NCBI GenBank assembly: GCA_002794785.1
Contig: NBBA01000009.1
Location: 992,001 to 1,056,000 of the forward strand
From: Coniferiporia sulphurascens
Lineage: Eukaryota; Basidiomycota; Agaricomycetes; Hymenochaetales; Hymenochaetaceae
Direction of reading: 5' to 3'
DNA length: 64,000 nt
In this document: positions 44,383 through 55,432 of the stretch, piece by piece
Layout: each line of letters starts with the position of its first letter
Position numbering within the stretch: position 1 is the first letter of the stretch
Made by a program: the position numbers and the translations under genes
The notes under the pieces: model-generated
Told to the model about the DNA's origin: nothing
The model's input: the letters and a program-made list of their open reading frames with translations, nothing else
Database searches by the model: none

Positions 44383-46272
44383 ATGTACAGGGCGCTCGAC
44401 TTCCGCTCCGCTCTCTCTCTCGGTCTCCGCGTACCCCAGACAGCAGCGCCCCGCCTCGTGCCCCAGTCCTCGTCCGAAGCCGCCCTCACAGTACTGTCTC
44501 TCTCCTTTCTCCTCTGCGCCGTCCTAGTCGTCCTAAAGTTCCTGTTTTCCAAAAACCCGGAGGTCGACCCGCTCTCCGACGCCACACCCGACGCCGATCC
44601 CGACTCTGTTCCCCTTTCTGTCCCGCTCTCCGCCTCCGCCTCCACCTCCGCCCCTGCCGACGGCGACGCTCTGATCGTGCCGCACCCGCGTGCCCCAAAG
44701 GGACTAGCCGATACGCGCGGTAGTCCAGCCGATACGATTTCCGGCGACGCCCCTTTCGCAGCTCTTCCGCGCGCAAGCCTTCTTTCCTCCTTCGGCACTA
44801 TGCTCGCTTCCACCCTCGTCGCGCGTCCCATCCCCGTCCCCACTCCTCTCCCCGTCCCGTCCCCCGTCTCCGTATCGGGGCCCGTTTCCGTTTCCTCCTC
44901 CGAGCCCTCTACTTTGGCCGACCACACGCTCGATGTGGCGCCTAAGCTCGAGAAGCCCGAGACGCCCTGGCCTGTCAAGCAGCCGTACGATGCCTTCCTT
45001 GTGCTCGACGTCGAGGCAACCTGCCAGGAGGGCACAGATTTTAATTGGCCAAACGAGATCATCGTGAGTAACCCCTTTTTGTTTTTTTTGTGCCGCGTTT
45101 CCGAGGTCCAACTGCGAATCTCGCCACATTAGGAATGGCCTGTATGCCTGCTGCGTTGGCGACACAAAGATATGGAAGGCAGAGCAAAGGAGCTGTATGT
45201 TGCGGGTATGTCGGGCATATACCGCTAGGCGCGTTCGATTAGCGAGCTGACATGCCGAAGACGAGTTCCGTAGCTTCGTAAAGCCAATATGGAAGCCTGA
45301 ACTGTCGGCTTTTTGTACGAGCTTGACCGGTATCACCCAGGTACGTTTTTCTCTAGTCTCACTTTATGCAGTCTGGTTGTAATACGAAGTCCACAGGCTG
45401 ATGTAGATCGAGCGCCAAAGTTCCCCAAAGTCCTCGAGTCCTTCAAGGATTTTCTTATGAGAAATGGCTTGATCGATGGATTAACGGGTGAGAAACTCCA
45501 ACGGTTCACCTGGTACGTGGTTATGCAGTTCACTCTTTTTTTTCGATAACATCGCTTACATTATGCAAGGTGCACCGATGGCCCGTTCGATGTCCGAGAT
45601 TTTGTAGTCAAGCAATGCTTCATCTCCAAGGTAGTGTACACGAGACCATCGCTAAATGCCACCGTCTAATATCGCCATATTAGATTCAAATGCCTGAATG
45701 GCTGAAGGGGGACGTCCTTGATGTACGGAAGGTCGTAACGTATTATCTGGCACTTCAAGAAGCAGATGCTTCTGGGGTGCGCCAACAGAAGATTTTCTTC
45801 CCGAAGGTATGTATAACTGTTCCGCCAGAGTGTGCATATGGTTTTCATATAAACATTTTCGTTATCAAACCTCTTCGATCGCAGGCTAACGCTTGTGGTG
45901 TATTTGTTCACAGCCAGGGATGCCGTATCCCAAGCGTCGCTCGCTGAACATCTCACAACAACTCCGCGCCCTTAGTCTTCCCGCCTTCATCGGTCGCCAA
46001 CACAGTGGTATCGACGTGAGTGGATCTTACCCATCCCGTACCACTTTTCCCCTGTTCATCTCTCCTTATCGATCTTCAACGTGATTGCTCCACACATATT
46101 GATGCGCATAACCCGCCTCTGGCCATAGGACACTCGAAACATCGCGCGCATCGTGACTGAACTCGCAAAGCGTGGCATCCGGCTGGAGCCTAACACCACA
46201 ATCTACCCTGGGCGCCGCTGGCAGTGGATGGGCAGGCCAGGGCAGGTCCTTGAAGAGTACTGCTTCATCTAG
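44383..46272 (+). CDS. ERI1: ERI1-type DEDDh 3'-5' exoribonuclease with N-terminal membrane segment
   Basis: ERI1-family enzymes trim structured RNAs (histone mRNA ends, 5.8S rRNA, small RNAs). The start at 44383 is the first ATG in frame. Exon 1 runs to 45063, exon 2 begins at 45133, and several more follow to a stop at 46270-46272. Residues about 35-60 are strongly hydrophobic (LTVLSLSFLLCAVLVVLKFLF), then comes a Ser/Pro/Asp-rich linker. The nuclease domain starts with VLDVEATCQEG (motif I, Asp and Glu), continues with PNEII, EWPVCLLRW, DEFRSFVKPIWKPELS, FCTSLTGITQADVD, and ends with the DEDDh block HSGIDDTRNIARI. The C-terminus is WQWMGRPGQVLEEYCFI. The membrane segment is unusual for the family. 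It may be a signal anchor or, less likely, an upstream frame that is not translated. Confidence 0.9.
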
Positions 46273-47435
46273 TCCAAATCTCCCTCGACCGCCCCTTACA
46301 TTCCCCTACCCCTTGATACCGCCTTCATGCTCTCTCACTCCGAGCGCCCCTCCCTCTTCTAGGCTTTTGCCGCCGTGTAATTTAATGTCCTCCTTGTGTT
46401 GTCTTCGGGTGCGGTTGTGCGTGGCCTACGTGACGCTTGCAATTACATTTTCCTTGCGCTGCCATGCGTCACACTTGATTTTCTACCCCATTTTGTACAT
46501 CGTTTCCGTGCCCCTTTCTCTCTCTCTCCCTGTACACGTTACTGTTGGTGCAAACATGTCGTAATGCGTCCGCAGTCCTACATTTCCAGTTACCCCGCGC
46601 CCCCTATTGTCTGCCACTCCCCTCTCTGTCCCCTTTCTCCCCTTTCCGCCGAACGATCTGTGTATATTGTTTTCATGTCGCAATACGATGCAATACCGTA
46701 CATATACTATACAACCTAGACGTGCTCCGTACGGCCGCCGGCCACCGAAGTCACTATTCCATCCCATGATGCCCCCCTTTTCTCGATTAGTACTATGTCA
46801 GCACTTCCTATTGGCGAGAAACCATAAATACCGATCCCGTTAGGTATGGAGGCGCGCGCTTCCCCGGCATATCGAAGAGAGGAAAAGGAAAGAAAAAAAC
46901 GGAGCAACATCCGTGCATTCCATGTACATAGACCTTCTATGCAATACACACTAGATTAACAACAGGCACACGCGCACACGCGCAGAAGGGCCCTTCCACT
47001 CAGCCAATCCACCCCGACGTATAACGTATCACCTAGCCCGCATTGCATGGCACCAGCGAAAATTCATCCTTGGCGCGGGGCCATTAACTATTTCGATGTG
47101 GGACAGGTTTCCCTCGCGGCGTTTGTCCGTCCCACGAGAGTGAGAAGCAGCAGACACGCTTGTCAGTGGGTGGGGTCAGTGGGAAGGGACGCCGCGAGAG
47201 GGGAAGAGAGAGAGAAAGAAAGAGATGGAGCAGGATCCAATTGCGCGAGCGGGCTTCGCTGTTGGTACAAACACATTATGATTACGGAGAAAGGAAAATA
47301 GATATCGCATGAGGGGAGTTCGCGAAGATAAGCTATGCGACCTGCCCTGTCCCTCTAGGATTGTTTGTAAAACTAATGCAAATGTGACAGTGTTCCCATC
47401 CAGCCCCGCGCAGCTCACTGTAAGCGAGAGAGATC
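46273..47435. other. Convergent spacer ERI1/TmpA-like
   Basis: These 1163 bp hold the 3' UTRs of two genes. The left half is CT-rich on the plus strand (CTCCCC, CTCTCTCC). A GA-rich stretch lies at about 47195-47230. No gene was seen. Intron-like ends near 47460-47430 leave open whether the TmpA-like gene ends at 47436 or near 47410. Confidence 0.5.
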
Positions 47436-49462
47436 CTAGTAAGCGGGGAAAGAGGCGGGGGTCGACTGGAAATAGACACTCACGAAGTCCCAAAGTGTTC
47501 CGAATGCGGGGATGCCAGCTTCTTTGCATCCTTCCATGATCTCCGCGTTGCCGATGTAGTTCGACGTTATGAATACGACTAAGGTTCTACAATTAGTCTC
47601 GGTGCTTCTGAAAAGTGAGAGAACCGTACCCTCAGCCCCAAAGGAGTAGAATGCCTCTTTCAATATCTTCATGGAATCAGGACGTCCACTGATGGTATAG
47701 CGCATGAGAAATGTATCCCACACTAAACATCATACCCGCGAACACTCACCCTCGTGCCTTACTGTCCCACAAGAGCAGCCTATAGAGGGGTTCGTACTCA
47801 GGGAGTTTCCTCGGTCCAGTGGGGATTATCCACGTACCTTTCGGGCTCAATGTGCCGGTAAATTAAGCCAGAAATTGTCGGACCAAAGGTCTTCTCCTGG
47901 TCGCTCCCAATCCAAATTAGGAACCAATTGGGGCTCTGAATACACGTCGACAGCGCCGCGCCAATACCAGTGCCCGTGCAGATCCTGACCCCGCGTTTGT
48001 ACAGGGTAGATGTATTCGAGACACCAGCGAACTTCAACTCTCGAGTCCACAGAGTCGCTGGAGGGTCATTGACGAGGCTGCGCGTGAAGTCTCCTTGGAC
48101 ACCACAGATCATATAGTGGTACTTTGCGTGAGTCCCCTCCGAAATAATACCGAATGCATGGTATTCCATAATGCATGAACGAGAGACGCGGCCGAGTAAG
48201 CTCTGTTGCATCCCGCGTTGGAAGCGGATGATGGCTACCTTGGGCGAGGGAAGCTCAATATCCACCGGCACTTCGCGAACGCAGAACCAGGGGATGAGGA
48301 CGCTGTGAAGAAGGGATGAATTAATAAATCCGAGGCGGAAGCGAATATTACCCACAGGACAGTCATCCCGGAGATGAACCAGAAGTCCTGCTGGCGAGCA
48401 ACATGAACACCGCTAAGATTCCAGCTTTGAGTCTTTGTGTCGTATATGTCACCCAAAATTGTGAATCCCCATCTGTTCGAATTGATGATGAGACGAAGTA
48501 CTCGCAAATGAAAAGAATGTCTCACGTGAAGACAACCCCGGCCCACCCCACGAAACGATGGTGACGTTCGAATACGCTGGAACGAGCATGAGGGACAAAT
48601 GCTATCTATCCATAGTATTCACTTACTTGTGATGGGTGTTTCGCACCCAGGGGAAGGCGCTTAAAGCACTAATGGCGACCGCCAAATTTGTGCATAAACC
48701 GACCACCAGAATGGAATCGTGCATGACTTTGTGTTGACGATATGTGTCGACGACCTTCAACGTCAACCAACCTAAACCAGATAACGCACAGCCGCTGTGG
48801 ATTCCTCCAAGGTGCTGGAAGGCGGCGCATGAAAAAATGGACTTCCTGCGCCTAAAAGGGGTTGTTACTTTACCTGAAGGACAGACGTGCAGCCAAGTCG
48901 CCACCACAAAGGTGTCCATTTAGCGAAAAAGGTGTTGACAAACAAGTACAGGAGGCGTCCGAAGACTTCATTGCGCATTAGGATGGCGAACAACAGGTTT
49001 CCTAGAAGCATAGCGCCCGAAAATTGAATCGCATAGGGCCAGTGACCGGACGCCGCGAGACCGATACCAATCGCATTCAACGTTACGATAAAAGTGAAAA
49101 ATTTCCTAAGAAAATGTTGATCTCGTCAACGACTCAGTGTAAAAGGTCTTTATCGGTTTTGCGGACCTGTATGTGTTGAACCATATTCTCCAGAGGACCC
49201 ACTTCGAGGCCTTCTTCTTCTTCTTTGGTGCGGCCCTTGGGGGAGCTGCTGGAACTGCGGGAGACTCCTTGTCTTTTGGCGGCGCAAAGAGGGTCAGAGT
49301 TGTTGCCTCAGACTTCTTCTCGTCTAGCGCGTAAGTCGGAGCCTGCGATGTGTTGAAGGCAGGAACCGTTGTGGCAGGACGGGGAGCATGGATGTCGATC
49401 GCGCCGCGCTCGGCGTCGTTGTACGCGGGCGCGTTTCCTTCAGTAAGCGTTTTCGATGACAT
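47436..49462 (-). CDS. TmpA-like multi-pass membrane flavoprotein/oxidoreductase
   Basis: The start at 49462 gives a soluble N-terminus (AYNDAERGAIDIHAPRP, then PKKKKKASKWVLWRIWFNTYR). Several membrane segments follow over many exons: FIVTLNAIGIGLA, AIQFSGAMLLGNLLFAILM, RNEVFGRLLYLFVNTFFA, HLGGIHSGCALSGLGWLTL, LVVGLCTNLAVAISALSAF. The histidines in GGIHSG and ERHHR could bind heme or shape the fold. The C-terminal half is soluble and ferredoxin-reductase-like, with CTGTGIGAALS as a nucleotide-binding turn and a final EAGIPAFGTLWDF. This order matches the fungal TmpA group, membrane flavoproteins linked to conidiation signalling in Aspergillus, and the C-terminal region of some NRPS-like enzymes. 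Substrate unknown. The last exon is uncertain. Confidence 0.72.
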
Positions 49463-50930
49463 GTCGCAGAGGAAGAAGCTGGCTCTAGGCGGGGGTGGTG
49501 GCTACTCGCGACAAGTATCCGTGTATGGGCCTGTTGTTTAAAAGCAATTGCCAGGGCTTCTCTCTTATCCATTCACACAACCTCTCTCGTCCGTGAGATT
49601 AATAGCTTTGAGATCCAAAGTTCACTCCACGCGATGAGCCAGGCCTTCGTCCACCACGGCACGCCCAATGAAACAGGCCATGGGAAGGCCCTCTCTCCCA
49701 GAGCCCCGGCACCTAAAGGAACCGGACCCGACATGTTTCCGCAGAGGTACAAACGTCGGTGCGAGAAGGAACAGGCTGCATTTAGAAGGTTAGGAATGCA
49801 AGCAGTATTGCTCACTTACGATAACACTAGAAATCAAGCGAAGTCATTGCATGAGAGGCACCAGCAGTAAAGAAGCTGATACTATTGGCCTCAAGCGTCC
49901 CCAGATAGAGAGCATAGCTTTGGGAGCCAGTCATGTCCTATGTTCCGTGGGCTTACATGGTCGCCGGCCAGTATCGACAAGCAGGAGTTCCGCTGACAGT
50001 TTAACACGAAACGGTATCATTAACTGAGATGTAGTCCCTTTGCATATCCCAAGAGAGAGTGCATCCAGGGCCCACCAGATGAGGAGCGGAGACTTCCACG
50101 AGTGCTTTGATTTGATGTGAGTTGATACCCATAAGCCCACAATGTCCCGCGACCGAACCAAGAGAATGTCGCGCATAACCAAGGATGGGGCGATACGTGA
50201 GACACAAGCGATGCATCTATTCTAATCTTGCGCACCGCAAAGGTATATGGGCTTGGCTTGCTTCCCGCCCTGGGGGGAAACCACTCACGCTTGAATCCGT
50301 GAGAGGCAAGTCACCAAAATGCAACAGCTTAGTCGTATTTCTGCGCCAGCGCCTGGTTGGGCGGCCTGATTATTATGAACAGCCAAGTGAATAGATTTAA
50401 AAAAACTTGTGGACGGATGGGATGAAAGCGCTATAGATGAAGCTGGAGTTTAGGCTGCTGTTCAAGTGAGAAGCCGATATCAAGCGAGCACGGCATAGAC
50501 GGCAGATCTCGGGACGGGACTCTGGCATGTCCTGGCGCACTCGCCGTTCCAGTCGCCGCCATCGCAAACCGCCCTTGCGGGTACCTGCATCAGTGGGACT
50601 CGGTGGGAGGATTTCCATGGCACTGGATTTCTTATCTCTTGTTGATTATTCCGTCGCATATGCTATGTGAAGTCTCCCTCGGTATGGGTCCGGCTGCGCC
50701 CCGGGCCGTGAATTACATCCGTGGACTCATACAGCTCCCAGCTAAGTACTAGTGCGCGATGTACTATCTCGATACTATACATTATCATAACGCGTACAAT
50801 TAAACACAACACATAATTTACAGAGCATGTTTGGTAAGCATTACGACCTACTTTCAGCATACACAGTCCTTCCTGATAAAATGATAATGCGTCGTAAGAG
50901 ATAAACATGTAAAGGCCAGAGTACACTGTG
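49463..50930. other. Spacer between TmpA-like start and NDC80 stop
   Basis: These 1.5 kb should carry the TmpA-like promoter and the NDC80 3' UTR. Several frames of 60-85 codons exist on both strands, without domains or a consistent splice pattern. AAGTACTAGTGCG near 50745 contains half of the recurring TACTAGTA palindrome. I support no gene here. Confidence 0.5.
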
Positions 50931-53294
50931 TCAATTTTCCTCCGCATATTGTCTGAGGTGGCTCAAGTGCCCCGAAACTTCCTCCTTGAATGCAGCAATA
51001 TCGCTGCTGCTCTTCAAAATCATCCGCACCGTTTCATCCTTGAGCCTATCGACACGCTCGATTTGTTCCTGGTAACTGATTAAGAATGTTAACTTTCAGA
51101 TTACGCAGTTCAGCCTGTAAGTATAATGATGGAACGCACGCAATTTGTAATGCTTGCAACCGTGATTTAACACCAACTCCATTTGCCAGTGCCACCGTTC
51201 GCGCATGCGCTAATTCTTTCTGCAACCGCACCGCCTCAGCATTGTTCGCAAGAGCCTCTTGTTGCGTTGCCTATGGAATCGGATTCGATGAATAAGCGGA
51301 TAGGAATAGTTGAGAATTAACTCACCAATCGGATAGCTTCGGCCTCTTCCTGCACATTCCCGGTTTTCCGCTCTACTTCAAAGATCTCGTCCTCTACCTT
51401 ATCAGTCTCGGCAGTTACCTCATCGAGCTCTCGCTCAACAGTGACGACTTCATCCTCCAGACGCTGATGCTCTCGTCGCATATAGTCCGCCACACCGTCC
51501 AAGGCGGGTTTAATGTCATTTTTTAGGTCAGCTCCTTGCCCGTTAACGCTACGGCGCACAAGCTCCCTTGGGTTCGAAGAAGCAAAATTTATCTCAAGGC
51601 GGAGATCGGTAGGCGGCAGTGGCGGTGGAACGGTCGGGAAGAGTCCAAGTCGATCGAGAAATTCCGTGTACTCGTCAATGGCTTGCTCGACGTTCTCACT
51701 GCGTTTCGCCAACGCCACCTCTAACGAGCGCATCTGGTTACTCGTCTCTGTATTCTTTCTCCTTAGCTCCTCGAGTGATCGAGCCAACATTTCCTGTTCA
51801 CTATTCATCTGAGCTACTTCCTCTGGACTGAGATTTTGCTCTTTGACAACAATTGCGAGACGTTCTTGTTCCTCTCTCAGCTTCTGAAGGTTTGCAGCTT
51901 TTCGTAGGGTTAGTCACTGCAGCGTCTTGATAGATTACCAGAGACTCACTTTCCAACGCAATCTCTTTTTCTTCCTTACTAATAGCGTCAAGGACTCGCC
52001 GCTTACGGTTCTCGCAGTGCGTTAGATATTCTTCGAACTTCTTCCTATCCTTTTTCAAGGATGTATTTTCAAGCTCAAGGTCAACTACAGGCGCCTTTAT
52101 TTGAAGTTATATAATTAGTATTAAGTGAGAATTAACAAAAGTAAAGGGAAACACGCACTGGTTTTTCCGTTAGGTTCTGATATTCTGATGTTAAAGTCTG
52201 AAGTTCGGCCTTTAATGACTCCAGTTCGGACAAAACATTCTCATTTTTTCGTGCTGATGCCAAAGTTAGATGAAAAGAACAAGCAAAATTATGGTTACTC
52301 GCCATAGCGCGTTTCTAGGTAGTGATCCTGTTCACTAAAGTCGTCCGCTCCTGACAAGAAAACTCCATACGCATCACTATAGTAGTTAAATGCCAAAGCC
52401 GCGTGATGATTCTCATCATCGAAGTTCTCGGGAACCTGTTCTAAGTCTTGCAAGGTCGGCTCGCTGCTGTCGAGATAAGCATATCTCGCCTATTAAATAT
52501 TGGGATAGTTAGAAATGAATTGACACAGTAAAACTGTAAAAAATCCAGACTATACTCGCCTTTGACAGCTCTACAAGCCAATGAAGCATAGCAAGTAAAG
52601 AGGGCCACGAGTGCATGCTAGCCGGCGCTGCAAGCCATTTTTTGTCGATAGAATCGGCAAATGGATAATGGTGCGCTTTCAAGATGGGCACAACCTCGTC
52701 CTCGAACCTCTTCCCTTTTTCACCAAACGTATACGTAGGATCTAACAGTCCAATTAGATGTTCAAAGATTCCGCGGAAATCTTTTGCTGTGGGGGACAAG
52801 AGCGTCTGCCTCGAAATCGTGCCCTGGAACTGACTTTCTTGCAGCCACGTAAATATGATATTCCGCACTGTCTGCTGGAAGGCCTTATCACGGTTGTTGC
52901 GAGGGTCTTTGAATGCATGACTAGGTCCAGGAGTTGGAGGAATCATTGACTGCCGTCCGCCCGTCCATTGCTGATTGCTGCGTACACTACTGTGGAACGG
53001 AGTAGGAAATATAGCGAATTGCTTGTATGCGGGAAGGGCGACTTACTTGCGCATTGGTGTCCTCCCAAAGGCAGAGGAGCCCGGCTTTGAGGCGCTCGGG
53101 GGAGCATTTAAGCTCTGTGATGGGTACAACGAGTTTCGAGGAGCACCAAGGAATTGTTGGGGTCCCGCGAATGACTGTCGCAGACGAGCAGCTGGTGTTG
53201 GTTTTTTTGCGGTCATAGGCGCAGGGATGCCTGAGCGAGCATTTCCGTATGGATCCATGCTCGGGCGCATTGTACCACGACGGAGGGAGTCCAT
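50931..53294 (-). CDS. NDC80: Kinetochore protein Ndc80/Hec1
   Basis: Ndc80 is the microtubule-binding subunit of the four-protein NDC80 kinetochore complex. The start at 53294 gives a basic, disordered tail (MDSLRRGTMRPSMDPYGNARSG). The calponin-homology head is seen in NRDKAFQQTVRNIIFTWLQ, then RGIFEHLIGLLDPTY, FEDEVVPILKAHHYPFADSI and MHSWPSLLAMLHWLVEL. Long coiled coil follows (NEEMLARSLEELRRKN-type heptads, KNDIKPALDGVADYMRREHQ). The protein ends EEVSGHLSHLRQYAEEN at a stop at 50931-50933. The gene has many exons, with introns of about 50-65 nt, and the product is roughly 620-640 aa. Upstream lies a T24 tract and then an LTR insertion 330 bp from the start codon. Confidence 0.92.
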
Positions 53295-53471
53295 GGCAGA
53301 TCAAAATCGCGTGCGTGCCTCACTGTCGCGGTCGCGGTTGGGAGTGAGCTCGATGGCGGACGCGTCGTTACTTCGACCAACATGATCGTGGGAACTATGC
53401 GTGTTTGTCCAATGACCACGCTATATGTGACCCACGCATTTTTTCTTCTTCTAGCAATCACGTCCCGAGAG

Positions 53472-53495
53472 TTTTTTTTTTTTTTTTTTTTTTTT
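53472..53495 (+). repeat. (T)24 homopolymer upstream of NDC80
   Basis: Twenty-four thymines in the NDC80 promoter, about 180 bp before its start codon. Such tracts exclude nucleosomes and are common in fungal promoters. An alternative is the polyA tail of an old retroposed copy on the minus strand. Confidence 0.85.
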
Positions 53496-53618
53496 GATTC
53501 TCAATTTGTATTCCGCTATAGCAAAGTAATTACAAGACGTGGTCGCCCAACCGACATATCTAGGGCATTTATGATGGCATGTGGAGTGGGGTAGAAGGGG
53601 ATCTGGCATGGTAAGATG

Positions 53619-53623
53619 GTTCT
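53619..53623 (+). repeat. Left 5-bp target-site duplication of LTR A (GTTCT)
   Basis: GTTCT directly precedes the TG end of LTR A. The same five bases follow its CA end at 54748-54752. Confidence 0.9.
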
Positions 53624-54127
53624 TGTTACAAATTTCCTTTACCTTTCCTCTTTATGCGCTGACTCACTTCTCCTTCGTCATCATCAGTCAGCACAACTCC
53701 CCCATTTCTTTGCCTTACTCATCCCCATTCGCCTTACGCCATAAGACGCCATGATGACGCCTTATTGCACCATCATGACGTGCTTTGCTTACTGATACCT
53801 TCACTTGTATTACCAAGACCCTCCTTGGGTTTCCATGACCTTCCACAGCCATGTAAACGACCTAATACACGACCCTACAGTAGCAAACACATAGAGTAGC
53901 ATATAAGCATGTAACTTCAGTAGCACAAGCCCTAAGCTTGTGCTCTTTGTTCATACAAGCCCATTATCTGCTACCACCAGTCTACTGTGTGCCACCTGGC
54001 CATTAGTTGCTTCGTCGTAACCCGACTCGCTACAGAAGCCTACTGCGTCCACATTGCCGATCAGGAAGCCCCATCGACGATCCCCCTCGACTTATGACAT
54101 CTAGGAAGCCCCGTTGCCGTAACCATC

Positions 54128-54132
54128 AGTCC
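54128..54132 (+). repeat. Left target-site duplication of LTR B (AGTCC)
   Basis: AGTCC precedes LTR B, and the same five bases at 54691-54695 follow it. Removing LTR B and one copy restores an uninterrupted LTR A that aligns with LTR C. Confidence 0.9.
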
Positions 54133-54690
54133 TGTTAAGCTCAACAGTTACGCGGTGATCGACATCGGGGCTTCCTGATTGTCGGAACTGGTGATATGGC
54201 AACAGGGCTCCCTAGATGTTGTAAGTCAAGGGTGATCGTCGGAGGGGCTTCCTGATCGACGATGTGGGTGGAAGGTGCTTCTTAGCGGTGTCAGGTTACG
54301 ACGAAGCGACTAATGGCCAAAGGGCACACAGTAGACTGGTGGTAGCAGATAATGGGCTTGTATGAACAAAGAGCACAAGCTTAGGGCTTGTGCTACCGAA
54401 GTTACATGCTTATATGCTACTCTATGTGTTTGCTACTGTAGGGTCGTGTATTAGGTCATTTACATGACTATGGAAGGTCATGGAAATCCAAGGAATGTCT
54501 TGGTAATACAAGTGAAGGTATCAGTAAGCAAAGCATGTCATGGTGATGCAATAAGGCATCATCATGGCGTCTTATGGCGCAAGGCAAATGGGGATGAGTA
54601 AGGTAGAGAAATGGGGGAGTTGTGCTGACTGATGATGACGAAGGTGAAGTGAGTCAGCGCAGTAAAGGAAAGTAAGGGAAAATTGTAACA
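54133..54690 (-). mobile_element. Solo LTR B, inserted in opposite orientation into LTR A
   Basis: This 558-bp copy reads in the reverse direction to A and C: it starts TGTTAAGCTCAACAG and ends AATTGTAACA. It lies inside LTR A and has its own duplication AGTCC. It is therefore younger than A. Internal marks shared with A and C, in reverse, include the GGGGCTTCCTGAT motif, a TATGAACAAAGAGCAC stretch and a CATAAGACGCCAT stretch. A and B together form a large imperfect inverted repeat that could fold into a hairpin if transcribed. Confidence 0.87.
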
Positions 54691-54747
54691 AGTCCCGACG
54701 ATCAGGAAGCCCCGACGTCGATCACCACGTAACCGTTGAGCTTAACA

Positions 54748-54752
54748 GTTCT
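54748..54752 (+). repeat. Right target-site duplication of LTR A (GTTCT)
   Basis: A direct repeat of the five bases at 53619-53623. Confidence 0.9.
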
Positions 54753-54868
54753 GGGGTCGAATTGTGGGAGGGCGGCTACTGAGATGGGTGGCTAGTAATT
54801 ACTTGTCAGGCGGGATGAGGACAGGGAGCGAGAAGAGTGCTGGTGGAGGGGGTTGGTAAGAGGGCAGC

Positions 54869-55427
54869 TGTTACAATTTTCCTTTACTTTTCCTTACTGT
54901 GCTGACTCACTTCCACTTCGTCATCATCAGTCAGCGCAACTCCCCCATTTCTCTGCCTTACTCATCCTTATTCGCCTTGCGCCATAAGACGCCATGATGA
55001 CACCTTATTGCACCATCATGACGTGCTTTGCTTACTGATCACCGTACTTGTATTACCAAGGCACTCCTTGAGTTTCCATGACCTTCCATAAGTCTGGTAA
55101 ACACACCTAACCAAGTCGCTACAGTAGCAAACACATAGAGTAGCATATAAGCATGTAACTTCAGTAGCACAAGCCCTAAGCTTGTGCTCTTTGTTCATAC
55201 AAGCCCATTATCTGCTACCACCAGTCTACTGTGTGCCACTTGGCCATTAGTCGCTTCGTCGTAACCCGACTCGCTATAGAAGCCTACCGCGTCCACATCG
55301 CCGATCAGGAAGCCCCATTGACGATCACCCTCGACTTATGACATCTAGGAAGCCCCGTTGCCGTACCATCAGTTCCGACAATCAGGAAGCCCCGACATCA
55401 ATCACCGCGTAACCGTTGAGCTTAACA
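54869..55427 (+). mobile_element. Solo LTR C
   Basis: This 559-bp copy has the same orientation as A. It starts TGTTACAATTTTCC and ends GAGCTTAACA. The flanking duplication is GCAGC (54864-54868 and 55428-55432). Only 116 bp separate it from the right end of LTR A, and that spacer shows no similarity to a retrotransposon interior. The element is not one LTR of an intact retrotransposon, because both sides carry its own perfect duplication. Confidence 0.87.
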
Positions 55428-55432
55428 GCAGC

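Larger units (their letters stand above)
53624..54747 (+). mobile_element. Solo LTR A, split by nested LTR B
   Basis: The element begins TGTTACAAATTTCC and ends GAGCTTAACA, so it has TG...CA ends and short inverted termini (TGTTA/TAACA). Without the nested LTR B and one copy of its duplication it is 561 bp, the same as copies B and C. It is flanked by a perfect 5-bp direct repeat, GTTCT. No coding sequence, primer-binding site or polypurine tract lies next to it, so it is a solo LTR left by recombination between the two LTRs of a retrotransposon. Ty1/copia or Ty3/gypsy cannot be told from the LTR alone. An alternative is a non-autonomous terminal-inverted-repeat element, but 5-bp duplications with TG/CA ends favour an LTR. 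Confidence 0.85.

Noticed and set aside
47181..47235. GA-rich stretch as a functional element
   Set aside because: Simple purine bias in a 3' spacer, with no repeat unit or boundary.
49634..49870. 78-codon plus-strand frame upstream of the TmpA-like gene
   Set aside because: Short, no homology recognised and no splice partners. It more likely belongs to the promoter or leader region.
53619..55432. One intact LTR retrotransposon or a DNA transposon with long inverted repeats
   Set aside because: Each unit has its own 5-bp duplication and no coding interior. The apparent 50-bp inverted repeats come from nesting of LTR B in LTR A.
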